Shown: positions 35,916 to 44,978, counted from the stretch's first letter. The stretch: DNA of 64,000 nucleotides from Neobacillus terrae (GCF_011393025.1 NZ_JAAOEO010000006.1:186001-250000); one strand, 5' to 3'. Numbers and translations are program-made. Notes: generated from the sequence alone by a model not told the origin.

Positions 35916-37043
35916 ATGAAAGAATCTACGTTTGTAAAGGCGCACACCATAAAAGAAGTTTCTAAACATATTCAAGTTCCATCAGGAACTATTAGACAAT
36001 GGGAAAAGGATTTGGAGGGAATCTTGGTTATTCCCCGGACTAAACAAGGAGCCCGCTATTATACGGAAGTTGAGATTACACTTTTAATTAAAATAAAGCA
36101 AATGCGAGAAAAGAATCTAGGGAAGGAAATGATTCGGGAGCTTCTTCAGAGACATTTGGGAGTAAATTCGGAACCTGCCTCCGAATCACTCGAAGCAGGA
36201 CTTGTCCCTTTTTCGGGATTTCCTAATTCTGAAAACAGCAGCCCTCCCACCCTCGACCTGATGCCCTTTTTAGATGAATTCAAGGGTAATATATTGGATG
36301 AAATTAAAAATGAATTAAGAAATGGTGTTCGTAAGGAGATTGTTGAAGAAGTAAAAAAAGAGATTTCAAAAGGCACACTGCAAACAGTGAAAAGCATATC
36401 GGATTCGATCTATAAATCAGCTGAAAAGACGAAAGACGAAATAAAGACGATCTCTAACCAGATTTCGAAATCTTCAGAACGTACTTCCGAAACAATGTCA
36501 GCTCTTTCTAATCATATTGCGAAATCATCAGAACATACTTCAAAAAAAATAAAAAGCCTTGAAAGCAAAATCGCCAAAACATCCATCCACACTGCAGAAA
36601 CGATAGAGGCACTTTCCAATAATATTGTAATGGCTTCAGAACATACCTATGAAACCATCGAAACTCTTACATTCAGTATTGCAAAATCTTCGGAAAACAC
36701 TACCGAAACTGTGGAATCACTGTCTAACAGCATTGCGAACGTTTCGAAACAGACATCAGAAGCAGTAGAAGCGCTCTCAGCAACGATCGGCAAGACAGCA
36801 GAAATTAATACGACAAGGGTAAAAACCATTGAAGCCAATATGGCCAGGCTTTCAGATGAATTAGTCGATGGTATTAACCTTGACCGTGAATACTATATCG
36901 AAACCATTAATAATGTTCGCGAGCAGCTAAGCCATGAAGTAGGCAAACGGGAAGCTGCATTCCAAGATATGGTAGAAAACTTCAGGGAGGCGGCCTCGGC
37001 TAAAGAAAAACCTAAAAAGCGCTGGTCTATTTGGAAAAAATAA
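35916..37043 (+). CDS. MerR-type HTH protein with 18-residue repeats
   Basis: 375 residues from the ATG at 35916, with AGAAAGGG upstream. The N-terminal MerR-type HTH (THTIKEVSKH-type helix, VPSGTIRQWEKDLEG, residues 8-80) is followed by a Pro-rich linker. A long helix holds eight tandem 18-residue repeats, residues 161-304, and the tail is basic-aromatic (KPKKRWSIWKK). racA follows 60 bp downstream with the same order of parts: HTH, helical rod, basic tail. A DNA-binding, membrane- or DivIVA-linked role in chromosome positioning at sporulation is an inference. Confidence 0.75.
   Translation: MKESTFVKAHTIKEVSKHIQVPSGTIRQWEKDLEGILVIPRTKQGARYYTEVEITLLIKIKQMREKNLGKEMIRELLQRHLGVNSEPASESLEAGLVPFSGFPNSENSSPPTLDLMPFLDEFKGNILDEIKNELRNGVRKEIVEEVKKEISKGTLQTVKSISDSIYKSAEKTKDEIKTISNQISKSSERTSETMSALSNHIAKSSEHTSKKIKSLESKIAKTSIHTAETIEALSNNIVMASEHTYETIETLTFSIAKSSENTTETVESLSNSIANVSKQTSEAVEALSATIGKTAEINTTRVKTIEANMARLSDELVDGINLDREYYIETINNVREQLSHEVGKREAAFQDMVENFREAASAKEKPKKRWSIWKK
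36396..36827 (+). repeat. Eight 54-bp repeats coding for 18-residue helical units
   Basis: Each unit follows [L/I]-S-x-x-I-x-K-S-S-E-x-T-x-E-T-[I/V]-E-[A/S]. Eighteen residues equal five turns of an ideal alpha helix, so the same face recurs without supercoiling. The units are diverged at DNA level, so the array is old and kept by selection on the protein. Confidence 0.85.
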
Positions 37044-37103
37044 AATATATCACTAGTTTTCTGGACCTTAATTTAGAGATAATTTAAAAAGGTGGGAAAA
37101 TGA

Positions 37104-37610
37104 ATGAATACTGCAGAAGTGTCAAAATTATTAGGTGTTTCGCAGAGCACCATACAACGATGGGTAAAGCAGCTTGAACTGCCTATGGAAAGAAACGAGC
37201 GGGGGCACTACCATTTTAATGATGAAGACATAGAGATTTTAAAAACCATTCAGGACCAGGTACAAAACGGTACCCTCCTTCAGGAAATCGCTGCGGCAAA
37301 AGAGAAAAAGTCACGAATAGCATTAGTGAAAAAGCCTGAAACTGATACGCAAATGAACCGGATTTTTGAAAAGATTAATGATTTAGAACGAAGACTAAAC
37401 GAGAAGGCAGACTCCGTTACATCTTATCAGCTATTGCAGCACCGGCGGGAAATTGAAGACCTGCAGGAGGAGATTAAACATTTAACTGAAAAAATATCTT
37501 TTCTCGAATCCTCCCTAAGAACTTCCGAAAGAATCGAAACACCTATTCATGAAGTGTTATCCAGAAAACCTAAGAAGAGAAAAATGCTCTCTTTCCTTTT
37601 TGGATTTTAA
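37104..37610 (+). CDS. racA: Chromosome-anchoring protein RacA
   Basis: 168 residues. The N-terminal MerR-like HTH (MNTAEVSKLLGVSQSTIQRW, VKQLELPMERNERGHYHF) matches B. subtilis RacA. A coiled coil (RIFEKINDLERRLNEKADS, REIEDLQEEIKHLTEKISF) and a basic-hydrophobic tail (KPKKRKMLSFLFGF) follow. RacA binds GC-rich inverted repeats near the origin and ties them to DivIVA at the cell pole during axial filament formation. ATG at 37104 follows AAAAGGTGG. Terminator at 37609. Confidence 0.88.
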   Translation: MNTAEVSKLLGVSQSTIQRWVKQLELPMERNERGHYHFNDEDIEILKTIQDQVQNGTLLQEIAAAKEKKSRIALVKKPETDTQMNRIFEKINDLERRLNEKADSVTSYQLLQHRREIEDLQEEIKHLTEKISFLESSLRTSERIETPIHEVLSRKPKKRKMLSFLFGF

Positions 37611-37640
37611 AGTACATACCAATTGGTGTGTACTTTTTTT
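37609..37640 (+). terminator. Intrinsic terminator of racA
   Basis: AAAGTACA and TGTACTTT pair with an inner ACC/GGT stem, followed by a run of eight Ts. Confidence 0.9.
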
Positions 37641-37689
37641 TGACAAATAAAAAAAGTCTCTTTTCGTAAACTTTGTTGTTTATTAAACA

Positions 37690-37970
37690 AAAATAGACTC
37701 TCTTTCCGCGGGCAATCAGGCGGCTGCCTGAAAATAACTTCGTGATAAGCATCTCTGCAGCTCTACTTGCAGGCTTTGCGACGAGCTGAAGGCTTGCTTC
37801 TGCTAATATTCTGAGGCGTAGGAGCACGCCTCCCCGGTCGCTAACGACCTGAGTGGTCTCGCCCTGGCTTGCTTTTCCCGCAGGACGTTGAGATTACATC
37901 GGTGAATCATCACCGCACGAAGAAAATGCGAATGCATTTTCGGGGAGTCTCGCCTTTTTTTCTCACAGTT
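37690..37970. repeat. Dispersed repeat, family C (long version)
   Basis: Contains CTTTCCGCGGGCAATC, TTTTCCCGCAGGACG, AAAATGCGAATGCATTTTC and GGGGAGTCTCGCC. It is longer than the other copies and has internal inverted repeats. The gap 37641-38125 holds no gene. Confidence 0.6.
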
Positions 37971-38125
37971 TCTTCAAATTGCAACAATCTATTTGAAAAG
38001 AGCCTAAAAATAGAAAAGAATAAAAAATCCCTGGGTTTTCTTAGGGAATACTATAGGGTCTGAATATAAATGTTTGTATATCTTCACTTTTATCAGTTAC
38101 CATATCCCCAAAGGAGGAGAACTAA

Positions 38126-38890
38126 ATGAAAATTTCAGGGAATACCATATTGATTACGGGCGGAGCATCTGGAATTGGCCTTGCTTTTGCTGAACGATTT
38201 TTAAATGAAGGAAACGAAGTTATTATTGTCGGACGCCGGGCCGAAAAGCTTGAGGAAGCCAAACAGCGTTTCCCGGATTTACATACACGCGTTTGCGATG
38301 TATCCAACGAAGAAGATCGCAAGTCACTTTTCGATTGGGCAATTAAGGAATTTCCTGGACTAAACGTTCTTGTAAACAATGCAGGAATCCAGCAGCGGGT
38401 AAATCTTTTAAAAGATGAAAATGAATGGAGTTTTCATCAGAATGAGATAATTACCAACATGGAAGCCCCTATCCACCTTGTTCTATTGTTTCTCCCTCAC
38501 TTAGTCAAGCAGGAGCAGGGAGCTATAGTGAATGTTTCATCCGGCTTATCCATCACGCCTGGAGTCTGGGTGCCAATTTATAGCGCAACCAAAGCGGCTA
38601 TACACTCTTTTACCATTTCACTAAGGCACCAGCTAGAGGATACCAATGTAAAGGTAATCGAGGTTCTACCTCCTGCGGTAAATACGGATTTGGGAGGTGC
38701 TGGTCTCCATACCTTCGGTGCACCACTCGATGATTTTGCAGATAAAGTTTTTAATGATATTAAAAATGGGGATCTGGAAATCGGCTACGGGGGCTCTCAG
38801 GTAAGATTGCGAGCTTCCAGAGAAGAAATAGACCGCGGAACTGAACAGGCTTGGAAAGGATTTTTGAACAGGAACCCGGACTTTAAATGA
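38126..38890 (+). CDS. Short-chain dehydrogenase, DltE-like
   Basis: 254 residues; ATG at 38126 follows AAAGGAGGAG. It has a Rossmann fold with TGGASGIG (cofactor), NNAG, an S-Y-K catalytic set (SSG...YSATKAA) and the substrate-side segment VIEVLPPAVNTDLGG. It resembles B. subtilis DltE over its full length. The dlt operon is not here, so the role in teichoic acid alanylation cannot be assumed; a general oxidoreductase is safer. Single gene with its own terminator. Confidence 0.85.
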   Translation: MKISGNTILITGGASGIGLAFAERFLNEGNEVIIVGRRAEKLEEAKQRFPDLHTRVCDVSNEEDRKSLFDWAIKEFPGLNVLVNNAGIQQRVNLLKDENEWSFHQNEIITNMEAPIHLVLLFLPHLVKQEQGAIVNVSSGLSITPGVWVPIYSATKAAIHSFTISLRHQLEDTNVKVIEVLPPAVNTDLGGAGLHTFGAPLDDFADKVFNDIKNGDLEIGYGGSQVRLRASREEIDRGTEQAWKGFLNRNPDFK

Positions 38891-38894
38891 AAAC

Positions 38895-38928
38895 AGGCTG
38901 TCTCGTAAATGAGACAGCCTTATATTTA
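38895..38928 (+). terminator. Intrinsic terminator
   Basis: AGGCTGTCTC and GAGACAGCCT form a 10-bp stem with a 6-nt loop; the T tract (TATATTTAT) is weak. Confidence 0.8.
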
Positions 38929-38959
38929 TGGGTAAGAGAGTATAAAGTTTTACCTTTTA

Positions 38960-39240
38960 AATTGTCTAGCTCCAGCGCCCAGCGAGTTTTCAACAATGAG
39001 AAGCTTCTTTGAATATCTTGCATCAAGTATGACCTTCAGGTGATACTTGGGTGCAGCTAGTGTCCATCCCGCTTCTCCCTACGATAAGTCAACATCGAAA
39101 TGCTTTGCATTTCGTGTATCCTTTATCTCAGTCGAAGTGGAGGCCCGCAGGACGCGGGTCAGAAAGGCGTTGCCACAGGACGTGGCGACCTTAGCCTTTC
39201 TTCAAATGGTCATACGTCGCTGAACGGGCGCTTCTGCTTT
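38960..39240. repeat. Dispersed repeat, family B
   Basis: Begins TTGTCTAGCTCCAGCGCCC and ends GAACGGGCGCTTCTGC. Inside are GAAATGCTTTGCATTTCG and CCACAGGACGTGGCG hairpins. The reverse complement of its ends is seen at 52690-52940. This style of repeat is common in Bacillaceae intergenic regions. Confidence 0.7.
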
Positions 39241-39247
39241 TCTTAAT

Positions 39248-40495
39248 TTATTTATTTAACAGTTCTGTGTGGACCTTTGTAATAAAGCTAGTATAGGTTT
39301 TTCGAAGTTCATCCTTTGCAATAGCATGTTCGCCAGACAAATAATGAATATAGTCTTCGTCATAACGTAGCCATGAAGAATAATTTCTTTTGATAAAATT
39401 TTCAGCTTCTTCGTACTTCCAAAAGACGTTCTCCATTTTATTTCCATTATGGATAAGGGCGAATGTACCATCAGGCAAAGGAAGAATAATCGAAATTAGT
39501 CCATCCTTATTCAAATAAGAAGTACCGTATTTGGCGCCTTTAACATTGAATTCATTATTATATGCATCTGGTCTAACTGATTCGTAAGGGAAGATTTCCA
39601 CAACAAACTTTCTAAATGCATCCTCGGTCATATCGCAGCCTGACGCCTTTGGATGTCCTCCCCCGCCAAAAGTTCTGGCATATTCTGCTACGTTAATATC
39701 ATCATGAATGGTCCTAAAACCAACCTTCTTACTGCCCACATTCAAGATTACGATCATATCCAGATGCGGGTTTTGTTTGTTTAATGCGTTCCCCAGCTCA
39801 GATAAATATTGTTCACCGTGAACGATCCCCACACAAAATTCATCCACAAAGGTTTGGACCATCTGACGCTCCTTTGAAAAAATATAGCGTTCTATTTTTC
39901 TTTCCTCAATATCAAGCAGCTGGTTTTCTGTTTCTGAAAGCGAAAATGAGTCTTGATTATGAAGCAACCTGCTAAGCATCTCACCTTCAAATTGTTCTCG
40001 ACCAATTATGTAAAATAAATCATTAAGCCTTTTAGCCTGGACATTCTCATTTTCTTCCCATTCCCAGGTGTCATACTGTCGGATATGATCCGTGAATTCG
40101 TCTAGGGCTTTTGTTTTTTCCAATTTTCCATTTTCAACTAAAAAGTCATAGAAAAGAGATGTTGCACAAGTTTTTTTTCCTGATTCATATTCCGGATTAA
40201 CGGATGCCCATTCGTATTCATTAAAGTGCATAGCGGTGATATGGTGATCAATCATCTTTACATGTCTTCCCTTTTTAAATCGTTCCTCGAGCTTTACTTC
40301 GACTTCCTTGCTAACAGCCAGATCAGTTATATAAACTTCAGCGTTATGAGAATCAGGCTTATCAATAAATTGCATTACCCGCTTGTCCAAGTTGCGGTAG
40401 GAACAATAATATACTTCAGCATTCTCTTTGTAGGCCATTTTAGCAAGGAGTCCGCATCCTAATCCATCCAAATCAATATCAGTAAAAAGCCTCAT
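39248..40495 (-). CDS. nrnB: DHH family phosphoesterase, NrnB-like oligoribonuclease
   Basis: 415 residues. It starts MRLFTDIDLDGLGCG (first metal motif), then ITDL, IDHH at about residues 87-90 (the DHH motif), and the DHHA1-type motif FGGGGHPKASGC near residue 290. The opening and length fit B. subtilis NrnB (YngD), which degrades RNA fragments of a few nucleotides to monomers with manganese. The ATG at 40495 follows AAGGATGA. It is divergent from bioY. Confidence 0.8.
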   Translation of the reverse strand: MRLFTDIDLDGLGCGLLAKMAYKENAEVYYCSYRNLDKRVMQFIDKPDSHNAEVYITDLAVSKEVEVKLEERFKKGRHVKMIDHHITAMHFNEYEWASVNPEYESGKKTCATSLFYDFLVENGKLEKTKALDEFTDHIRQYDTWEWEENENVQAKRLNDLFYIIGREQFEGEMLSRLLHNQDSFSLSETENQLLDIEERKIERYIFSKERQMVQTFVDEFCVGIVHGEQYLSELGNALNKQNPHLDMIVILNVGSKKVGFRTIHDDINVAEYARTFGGGGHPKASGCDMTEDAFRKFVVEIFPYESVRPDAYNNEFNVKGAKYGTSYLNKDGLISIILPLPDGTFALIHNGNKMENVFWKYEEAENFIKRNYSSWLRYDEDYIHYLSGEHAIAKDELRKTYTSFITKVHTELLNK

Positions 40496-40534
40496 TTTTT
40501 TAAATCATCCTTCCGCAGGTCATTTCGCTCTTAA

Positions 40535-40565
40535 ATGTTAACCTGATTATATTTTTAGTTGACAT
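40535..40565 (+). promoter_or_regulatory. BirA operator over the bioY promoter
   Basis: ATGTTAAC, 15 nt, GTTGACAT: the bipartite BirA box of Firmicutes. Its right half overlaps TTGACA at 40559-40564, which with TATTGT at 40583-40588 makes a plausible sigma-A promoter (18-nt spacer). Biotin-loaded BirA should therefore repress bioY. Confidence 0.82.
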
Positions 40566-40617
40566 ATATATTCCTGACCTATTATTGTTAAATTATAATA
40601 CAACAAATGGAGGAAAA

Positions 40618-41217
40618 ATGATGAAACGCAGTTTTAAAACAATTGATTTAACCATGGCGGCCATGTTTGTTGCATTAATGGCGATCGGGGCTAATATTAC
40701 TCAAATTGCTCCATTTATGGAGGTCGGAGGGGTACCGATCACGCTGCAAACCTTTTTTGCTGTGCTAGCTGGGCTTGTTCTTGGAAGCAGAGTTGGAACT
40801 CTTTCCATGATTGTTTACGCTGTTGCCGGGTTAATAGGTATTCCGGTATTCTCACGTTTTCATGGCGGGTTCTCAATTATTTTGGATCCAACCTTCGGCT
40901 TTATACTTTCCTTTATTCTTGTCGCCTATTTTACAGGCAAAATTGTTGAGAAAAATAACAGTGTTCCAGCCTTTATCTTAGCTTCCATAATTGGATTAGC
41001 AATAAACTATGTTATTGGAACTAACTGGATGTATTATGCCTATAAATTCTGGGCTGCTGCTCCTTCTGCTTTTAGCTATAAAATGGCATGGGCCTGGATG
41101 GTAGTTCCTCTTCCTAAAGATGTTATTTTATCCGTAATGGCTGGGCTGCTTGCTCATAGGCTGGATAAAACAGTACTTTCAAAAGGTCAATTTAAGAATT
41201 TAAAACGTACAGCTTGA
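40618..41217 (+). CDS. bioY: Biotin transporter BioY
   Basis: 199 residues; ATG at 40618 (or the next codon) follows GGAGG. Six membrane segments are visible, with the BioY signatures VPITLQTFFAVLAGLVLG and PTFGFILSFILVAYF. It is the substrate-binding S component of an ECF transporter for biotin. Control by BirA is supported by the operator upstream. Terminator follows. Confidence 0.92.
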   Translation: MMKRSFKTIDLTMAAMFVALMAIGANITQIAPFMEVGGVPITLQTFFAVLAGLVLGSRVGTLSMIVYAVAGLIGIPVFSRFHGGFSIILDPTFGFILSFILVAYFTGKIVEKNNSVPAFILASIIGLAINYVIGTNWMYYAYKFWAAAPSAFSYKMAWAWMVVPLPKDVILSVMAGLLAHRLDKTVLSKGQFKNLKRTA

Positions 41218-41246
41218 TTTAGATTGTATCATTTGTGAAAAACGAA

Positions 41247-41275
41247 AAAAAGCATTCGGGTCTCCGAATGCTTTT
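41247..41275 (+). terminator. Bidirectional terminator
   Basis: AAAAGCATTCGG and CCGAATGCTTTT form a 12-bp stem with a 4-nt loop, between convergent genes. Confidence 0.92.
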
Positions 41276-41283
41276 AAGTCCTA

Positions 41284-41808
41284 TTAATTTCCTGTTTGGG
41301 CTGGTGATTTTTTCAAAAGAAGTGCTATTAAAATTACCATTGGAACAGCGTTTACACCAACATAAAATACTGTATTCGTATCACTTCCAAGGAATATTCC
41401 ATGAACTGTCGTAAAAATATAAAGGAATGGATTTAACCCGTGCAGCTTTTTCCAAACTTTATATCCGATTAGTTTTTTAGCTTTTGATGTAACCATAGTA
41501 AATATTAAAAAATAGAGGGAAAAAATGCCTGTTGCCATACCAAGCGGATGGTAGTTTGTTTGAAAAGGAACGAGGATTTCAATCCAATTTAAGGTAACAT
41601 AGCGGTCACAAAATAAGGCGGAAACATGGATGACAACAAGAATTAAACTCCAATCTGACAATTTCTCGTGTAAAAATAAAGTATTTTTTATTTTAATTTT
41701 CCTGTTTTTTGCATATTGGCTATACAAACCAGTCAATACCGAAAAAAACATCAGCACGTAGGCAACCATACCTGTTGCCCTAATTAAATACCAAATATAT
41801 TGATCCAT
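41284..41808 (-). CDS. Ferric reductase-like transmembrane protein
   Basis: 174 residues with five to six membrane segments and His residues placed in helices as haem ligands (FLHEKLSDW, VVIHVSALF, NYHPLGM, LHGLNPF, TVHGIF). This is the YedZ/MsrQ or ferric-reductase-like cytochrome b fold. It starts two bases after the stop of the ApbE gene and is the last gene of a three-gene set. It probably passes electrons across the membrane to a flavinylated partner outside. Confidence 0.82.
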   Translation of the reverse strand: MDQYIWYLIRATGMVAYVLMFFSVLTGLYSQYAKNRKIKIKNTLFLHEKLSDWSLILVVIHVSALFCDRYVTLNWIEILVPFQTNYHPLGMATGIFSLYFLIFTMVTSKAKKLIGYKVWKKLHGLNPFLYIFTTVHGIFLGSDTNTVFYVGVNAVPMVILIALLLKKSPAQTGN

Positions 41809-41810
41809 TT

Positions 41811-42677
41811 TCAGCTTCCTTTCACAAGGAGTCCATTACTATTAATGAGGACTGCTTTGCTTTTTCTTTGCTTTACCATCTTTACTCCTTGTTCCTCACC
41901 AAGCAAAAGAATCGATTTTGCCCATACATCTGCTTCCACGCAGCTTGAAGCTGTTAGTGTAGATGAAACAATATCTCCGGTGCTTGATTCTCCTGTTTTA
42001 GGATTAATTAAATGATGGTGCCAGGTTCCGTTCGCCTCCCATCTTCTTTTTATGGTAGATGAAGTGGCAACCCCTCCTGATTCAACTTCTATGACAGTTA
42101 AATTATTAATGGAATTAAAGGGATCTTCCACTCCTACGCGCAATGGCCTGGGGAGTTTACTAAAAATGCGTATATCCCCTCCTGCATTTACATATCCATA
42201 TCCGAAGGGTTCTAGCATTTCAGCTGCTTTATCAACTGCCCAGCTTTTTGCGATCCCGCCTAAATCTATTCTGTTACGAAGTGTTACAGTTCTTTTTTCA
42301 GCGTTTAAGTTGTATGGTACAAAGTTAGTTTCTCTAGACCCCTGCTTTACACTAGTACCCTCTATCACTTTTTCAATTGATTCTACATAGCCTTCGTTTT
42401 CCAGAGCATCAAGAATCCCCGGATTAAAGAGCCCATCTGTTTCATTGTAAAATAAGAGAGCAGCTTGCAAGATATCTAATAATATATCTGATACGGGCTG
42501 TTCCTGTCCGACATGGTTATTTATAAAAGATAATTCACTGTCAATCCTAAACCGGCTGCAAATACTCTCAATCAAAGAAAAGTAATCAATTATTTCATCT
42601 ATCTGAAAAGGAAAGATTGTCTCACAATATGAAACCTCAATCATTGTACTCATAGAACGGAACCTATTTTTTTTCAA
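41811..42677 (-). CDS. apbE: FAD:protein FMN transferase ApbE
   Basis: 288 residues. ApbE motifs are present: FNPGILDALE, DLGGIAKSWAVDKAAEM, YVNAGGDIRIF, HHLINPKTGES, and an acidic metal site (SSCVEADVWAKS). ApbE moves FMN from FAD to a Thr or Ser of target proteins outside the membrane. There is no signal peptide or lipobox at the visible start, which is unusual for an exported transferase. Overlaps the upstream gene by 4 nt. The covalently flavinylated target is not obvious in this operon. Confidence 0.88.
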   Translation of the reverse strand: MKKNRFRSMSTMIEVSYCETIFPFQIDEIIDYFSLIESICSRFRIDSELSFINNHVGQEQPVSDILLDILQAALLFYNETDGLFNPGILDALENEGYVESIEKVIEGTSVKQGSRETNFVPYNLNAEKRTVTLRNRIDLGGIAKSWAVDKAAEMLEPFGYGYVNAGGDIRIFSKLPRPLRVGVEDPFNSINNLTVIEVESGGVATSSTIKRRWEANGTWHHHLINPKTGESSTGDIVSSTLTASSCVEADVWAKSILLLGEEQGVKMVKQRKSKAVLINSNGLLVKGS

Positions 42678-43112
42678 AAATTTGTTCCTCCAGTCCTTGT
42701 ATCGAATTGCTGTTTATCAGAAGATCCTCCCTGATCTAATTGGCTTCCGGCACTATCATCCTGACCAAACTGGCTATCGTATTGCTGGCCGTCTGAAAAA
42801 CCGCCATCTTCAAATCCGTGCCTGAAATGGTGAGCCTCTCCGTTAAAATTGCCATTTGTGTTTTGATCTGCACTGTTCTCCGGTTGTCCATCCTGATTAA
42901 AAGCGGTTCCCTGGTCTCCGTCCTGTCCACTATTCCGTTTGGACTGTTCATTGTTTCTATTTTCCCTTTGATATTGTGCGGAAGCTGGAGAATCAGCCCT
43001 GTTTCTGATTTTGCTGCCCATCTCCCAATCCAAGATAAGCTACCATTCCTGCCACAAGTAAAACACTGCCAAAGCTAACTCCCCAGGAGATTAATTTTTT
43101 CTTATCCATCAT
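42674..43112 (-). pseudogene. Membrane-anchored Gln/Asp/Gly-rich protein, frameshifted
   Basis: From the ATG at 43112 (AGAGGT upstream) the frame gives a membrane anchor (SWGVSFGSVLLVAGMVAYLG) and then stops after about 40 residues. Shifted one base, a 110-residue tail rich in Q, D, N, G and S (GDQGTAFNQDGQPENSAD and similar) continues to the ApbE gene. A frameshift near 43035 must be bridged, unless this is a sequence error. The joined product would be an extracellular disordered protein on a membrane anchor. It has no clear flavinylation motif. Confidence 0.5.
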
Positions 43113-43513
43113 ATTACCTCTTTTCTTATTTTAAAAATTTTTATGAACAAGCTAGATTTGCTAATAGTGTGATTATCTGAGATGAATCTTAAGTTTTCCT
43201 TTATTTCAAGTTGGAAAATCGAAAAACTAGAGATAGGAGCTTTTTTCACTTGCTGCATTAAATGGCGGTTTCAGATTTAGAAGGGGCCTGTTGATTTCCC
43301 TTACAAAGCACTCCAATCAACTGGATTTAGAAAGTTGGTGTGGCAGTAGAACCAAACCTATTTTAAAAGATATATAAATAACGCTTGAGGTGATGAAGAT
43401 GCTTTTGAAAAACAGTCCCATTCAAAGAGATCAGCCGGATGGTTTCTTCCGAAAACTTGATATGTCTAAGCTGAATATTATGACTGTTCCCTCTGTCCTC
43501 CTGGGGAAGTATT
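43113..43513. other. Intergenic region, no gene seen
   Basis: About 400 bp between the ApbE set and the transposase remnant. One ATG at 43399 with a fair ribosome site (GAGGTGATGAAG) opens a frame of 39 codons that I cannot assign. It may be part of the decayed insertion element. Confidence 0.5.
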
Positions 43514-43860
43514 GAAGTATTCGACCTCGAATAAAGAAGGGTACCGTGAATATAAATCTCCATAGCATATATGCGCCACCTGTCCTTTGTACAGAAAGCA
43601 AAGACCATCAAAAGTTCGTAACCCGCCATATCTGGCAAGAAAATGTGGAGGAAGAAGATCATTTGAGGCATGAAGAAGAGGTAAAAAACATTTATGGAAA
43701 ACGTAAGGAAACCGACGAGAGTATATTCACCGACGCAAAGAGAAGCTTGGCTTGCGTTGGACAACCATGAGGAGACTTAAAGAGCTGCCAATGCAGATAT
43801 GCTCACTTCCCCTCCCCTGAATTTAAAAAAGATGGCCAACTAGACAGGGTGGGATCCAGT
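43514..43860 (+). mobile_element. IS1182-family transposase remnant (C-terminal end)
   Basis: Pieces in different frames line up with the end of IS1182-type transposases: TSNKEGYREYKS, then TESKDHQKFVTRHIW, then GKRKETDESIFTDAK, then EKLGLRWTTMRRLKELPMQ, then MLTSPPLNLKKMAN. At least one stop and two frameshifts separate them. The N-terminal two thirds and inverted repeats are gone. Confidence 0.72.
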
Positions 43861-43920
43861 AACGTCCTTGAATCCGAGAATTAGAATGGTAACATCCAAT
43901 AGGAAATCTCAATAAAATCA

Positions 43921-43960
43921 AAAAGGTGGTTCGGAATAAAGCATTCCGAAACCCCTTTTG
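43921..43960 (-). terminator. Terminator of the dioxygenase gene
   Basis: AAAAGG...GTTCGGAAT pairs with ATTCCGAAC-type sequence and CCTTTT. It fits both directions. Confidence 0.75.
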
Positions 43961-44012
43961 TCGACAAACTGAAAACGCCATAAATGGCGGTTTGCTTTCT
44001 TTCTTTATTCTT

Positions 44013-44978
44013 TTATAGCTTTAAAGGTCGAAGGCTGGCTTCAATTTCTCCTCTCTTTGCTTCTAAAAATGGAGGAATCGAAAGTTTTTCACCCAAATTA
44101 TCTATATCCTCATCTACATCAAATCCTGGTGTATCGGTTGAAAGTTCAAAAAGGATGCCATTAGGTTCCCTGAAGTAAAGAGCCCTAAAGTAGTAACGGT
44201 CCACTTTCCCTGAATTAGTAAAGCCAAATTTATTTATCCTTTGCACCCAATAGCTAAATTCTTCCTCATTAGGCACTCTAAAGGCAACATGGTGTACTCC
44301 GCCTCTGCCCAATCGTTCTTTTGGAAGTCCAGGCCTTGTTTTGACATAAACTTCTGCTCCTGCCCCTCCTTCTCCTGTACTATAAATCTCTGTCTTCGGC
44401 ACACCGTTCTCAGATGAAGGAAAAGAGCCTATGTGCTGAAAGCCGAGAATTTCAGTTAAAACTTTGGCAGTTGGTTCCAATGCTTCCACAGTAAGTGTTA
44501 CCGGCCCTAACCCAATAATGGCATGCTCTATTGGGATGTCAGGTTTACTCCAAGGTATTCCCGAAGCTATTCCCTTTTCACCATTATCAGCCACTAGCAT
44601 AAGTTTTGTTCCCTCGAAGTCCTCAAATATCAAGGTATCTCGATCGGCCATTCTTGAAATTTCCCCATGCACTACTTGAGCCTGTGCAAACCGATTTTTC
44701 CAAAACCGGAGGGATACCGTGCTTTTTACCCTTAAAGAAACTCTTGATATACTTGAAGTTCCCGGATATGTATGTCCCAGTCCCGGAATATCAAAAAAGG
44801 TAATCTCTGTTCCCGGAGTACCCTTAGCATCTCCGTAAAATAAATGGTAAGAGCTGGTGTTATCCTGATTAACCCCTTTTTTTATTAATCGCATACCTAA
44901 TATATTCGTATAGAACTGGTAGTTCCTTTCAGCTTTACCTGTAAGAATCGAAACATGGTGCAGACCTAACAAATTCAT
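44013..44978 (-). CDS. Ring-cleaving dioxygenase (glyoxalase fold, Mhq type)
   Basis: 321 residues built of two double-glyoxalase modules. LGLHHVSILTGKA (metal His near residue 8), GGVHHVAFRVPNEEE (second His) and FELSTDTPGF (Glu ligand) form the iron or manganese site. The family includes B. subtilis MhqA, MhqE and MhqO, which act on catechols and hydroquinones and are induced by MhqR. No regulator is nearby. ATG at 44978. Confidence 0.88.
   Translation of the reverse strand: MNLLGLHHVSILTGKAERNYQFYTNILGMRLIKKGVNQDNTSSYHLFYGDAKGTPGTEITFFDIPGLGHTYPGTSSISRVSLRVKSTVSLRFWKNRFAQAQVVHGEISRMADRDTLIFEDFEGTKLMLVADNGEKGIASGIPWSKPDIPIEHAIIGLGPVTLTVEALEPTAKVLTEILGFQHIGSFPSSENGVPKTEIYSTGEGGAGAEVYVKTRPGLPKERLGRGGVHHVAFRVPNEEEFSYWVQRINKFGFTNSGKVDRYYFRALYFREPNGILFELSTDTPGFDVDEDIDNLGEKLSIPPFLEAKRGEIEASLRPLKL

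Noticed and set aside
42052..42390. A 112-codon frame on the plus strand
   Set aside because: It is antisense to the ApbE gene, which has all its family motifs.
43363..43764. A 133-codon frame on the minus strand
   Set aside because: It is antisense to the IS1182 transposase remnant, which explains the sequence better.
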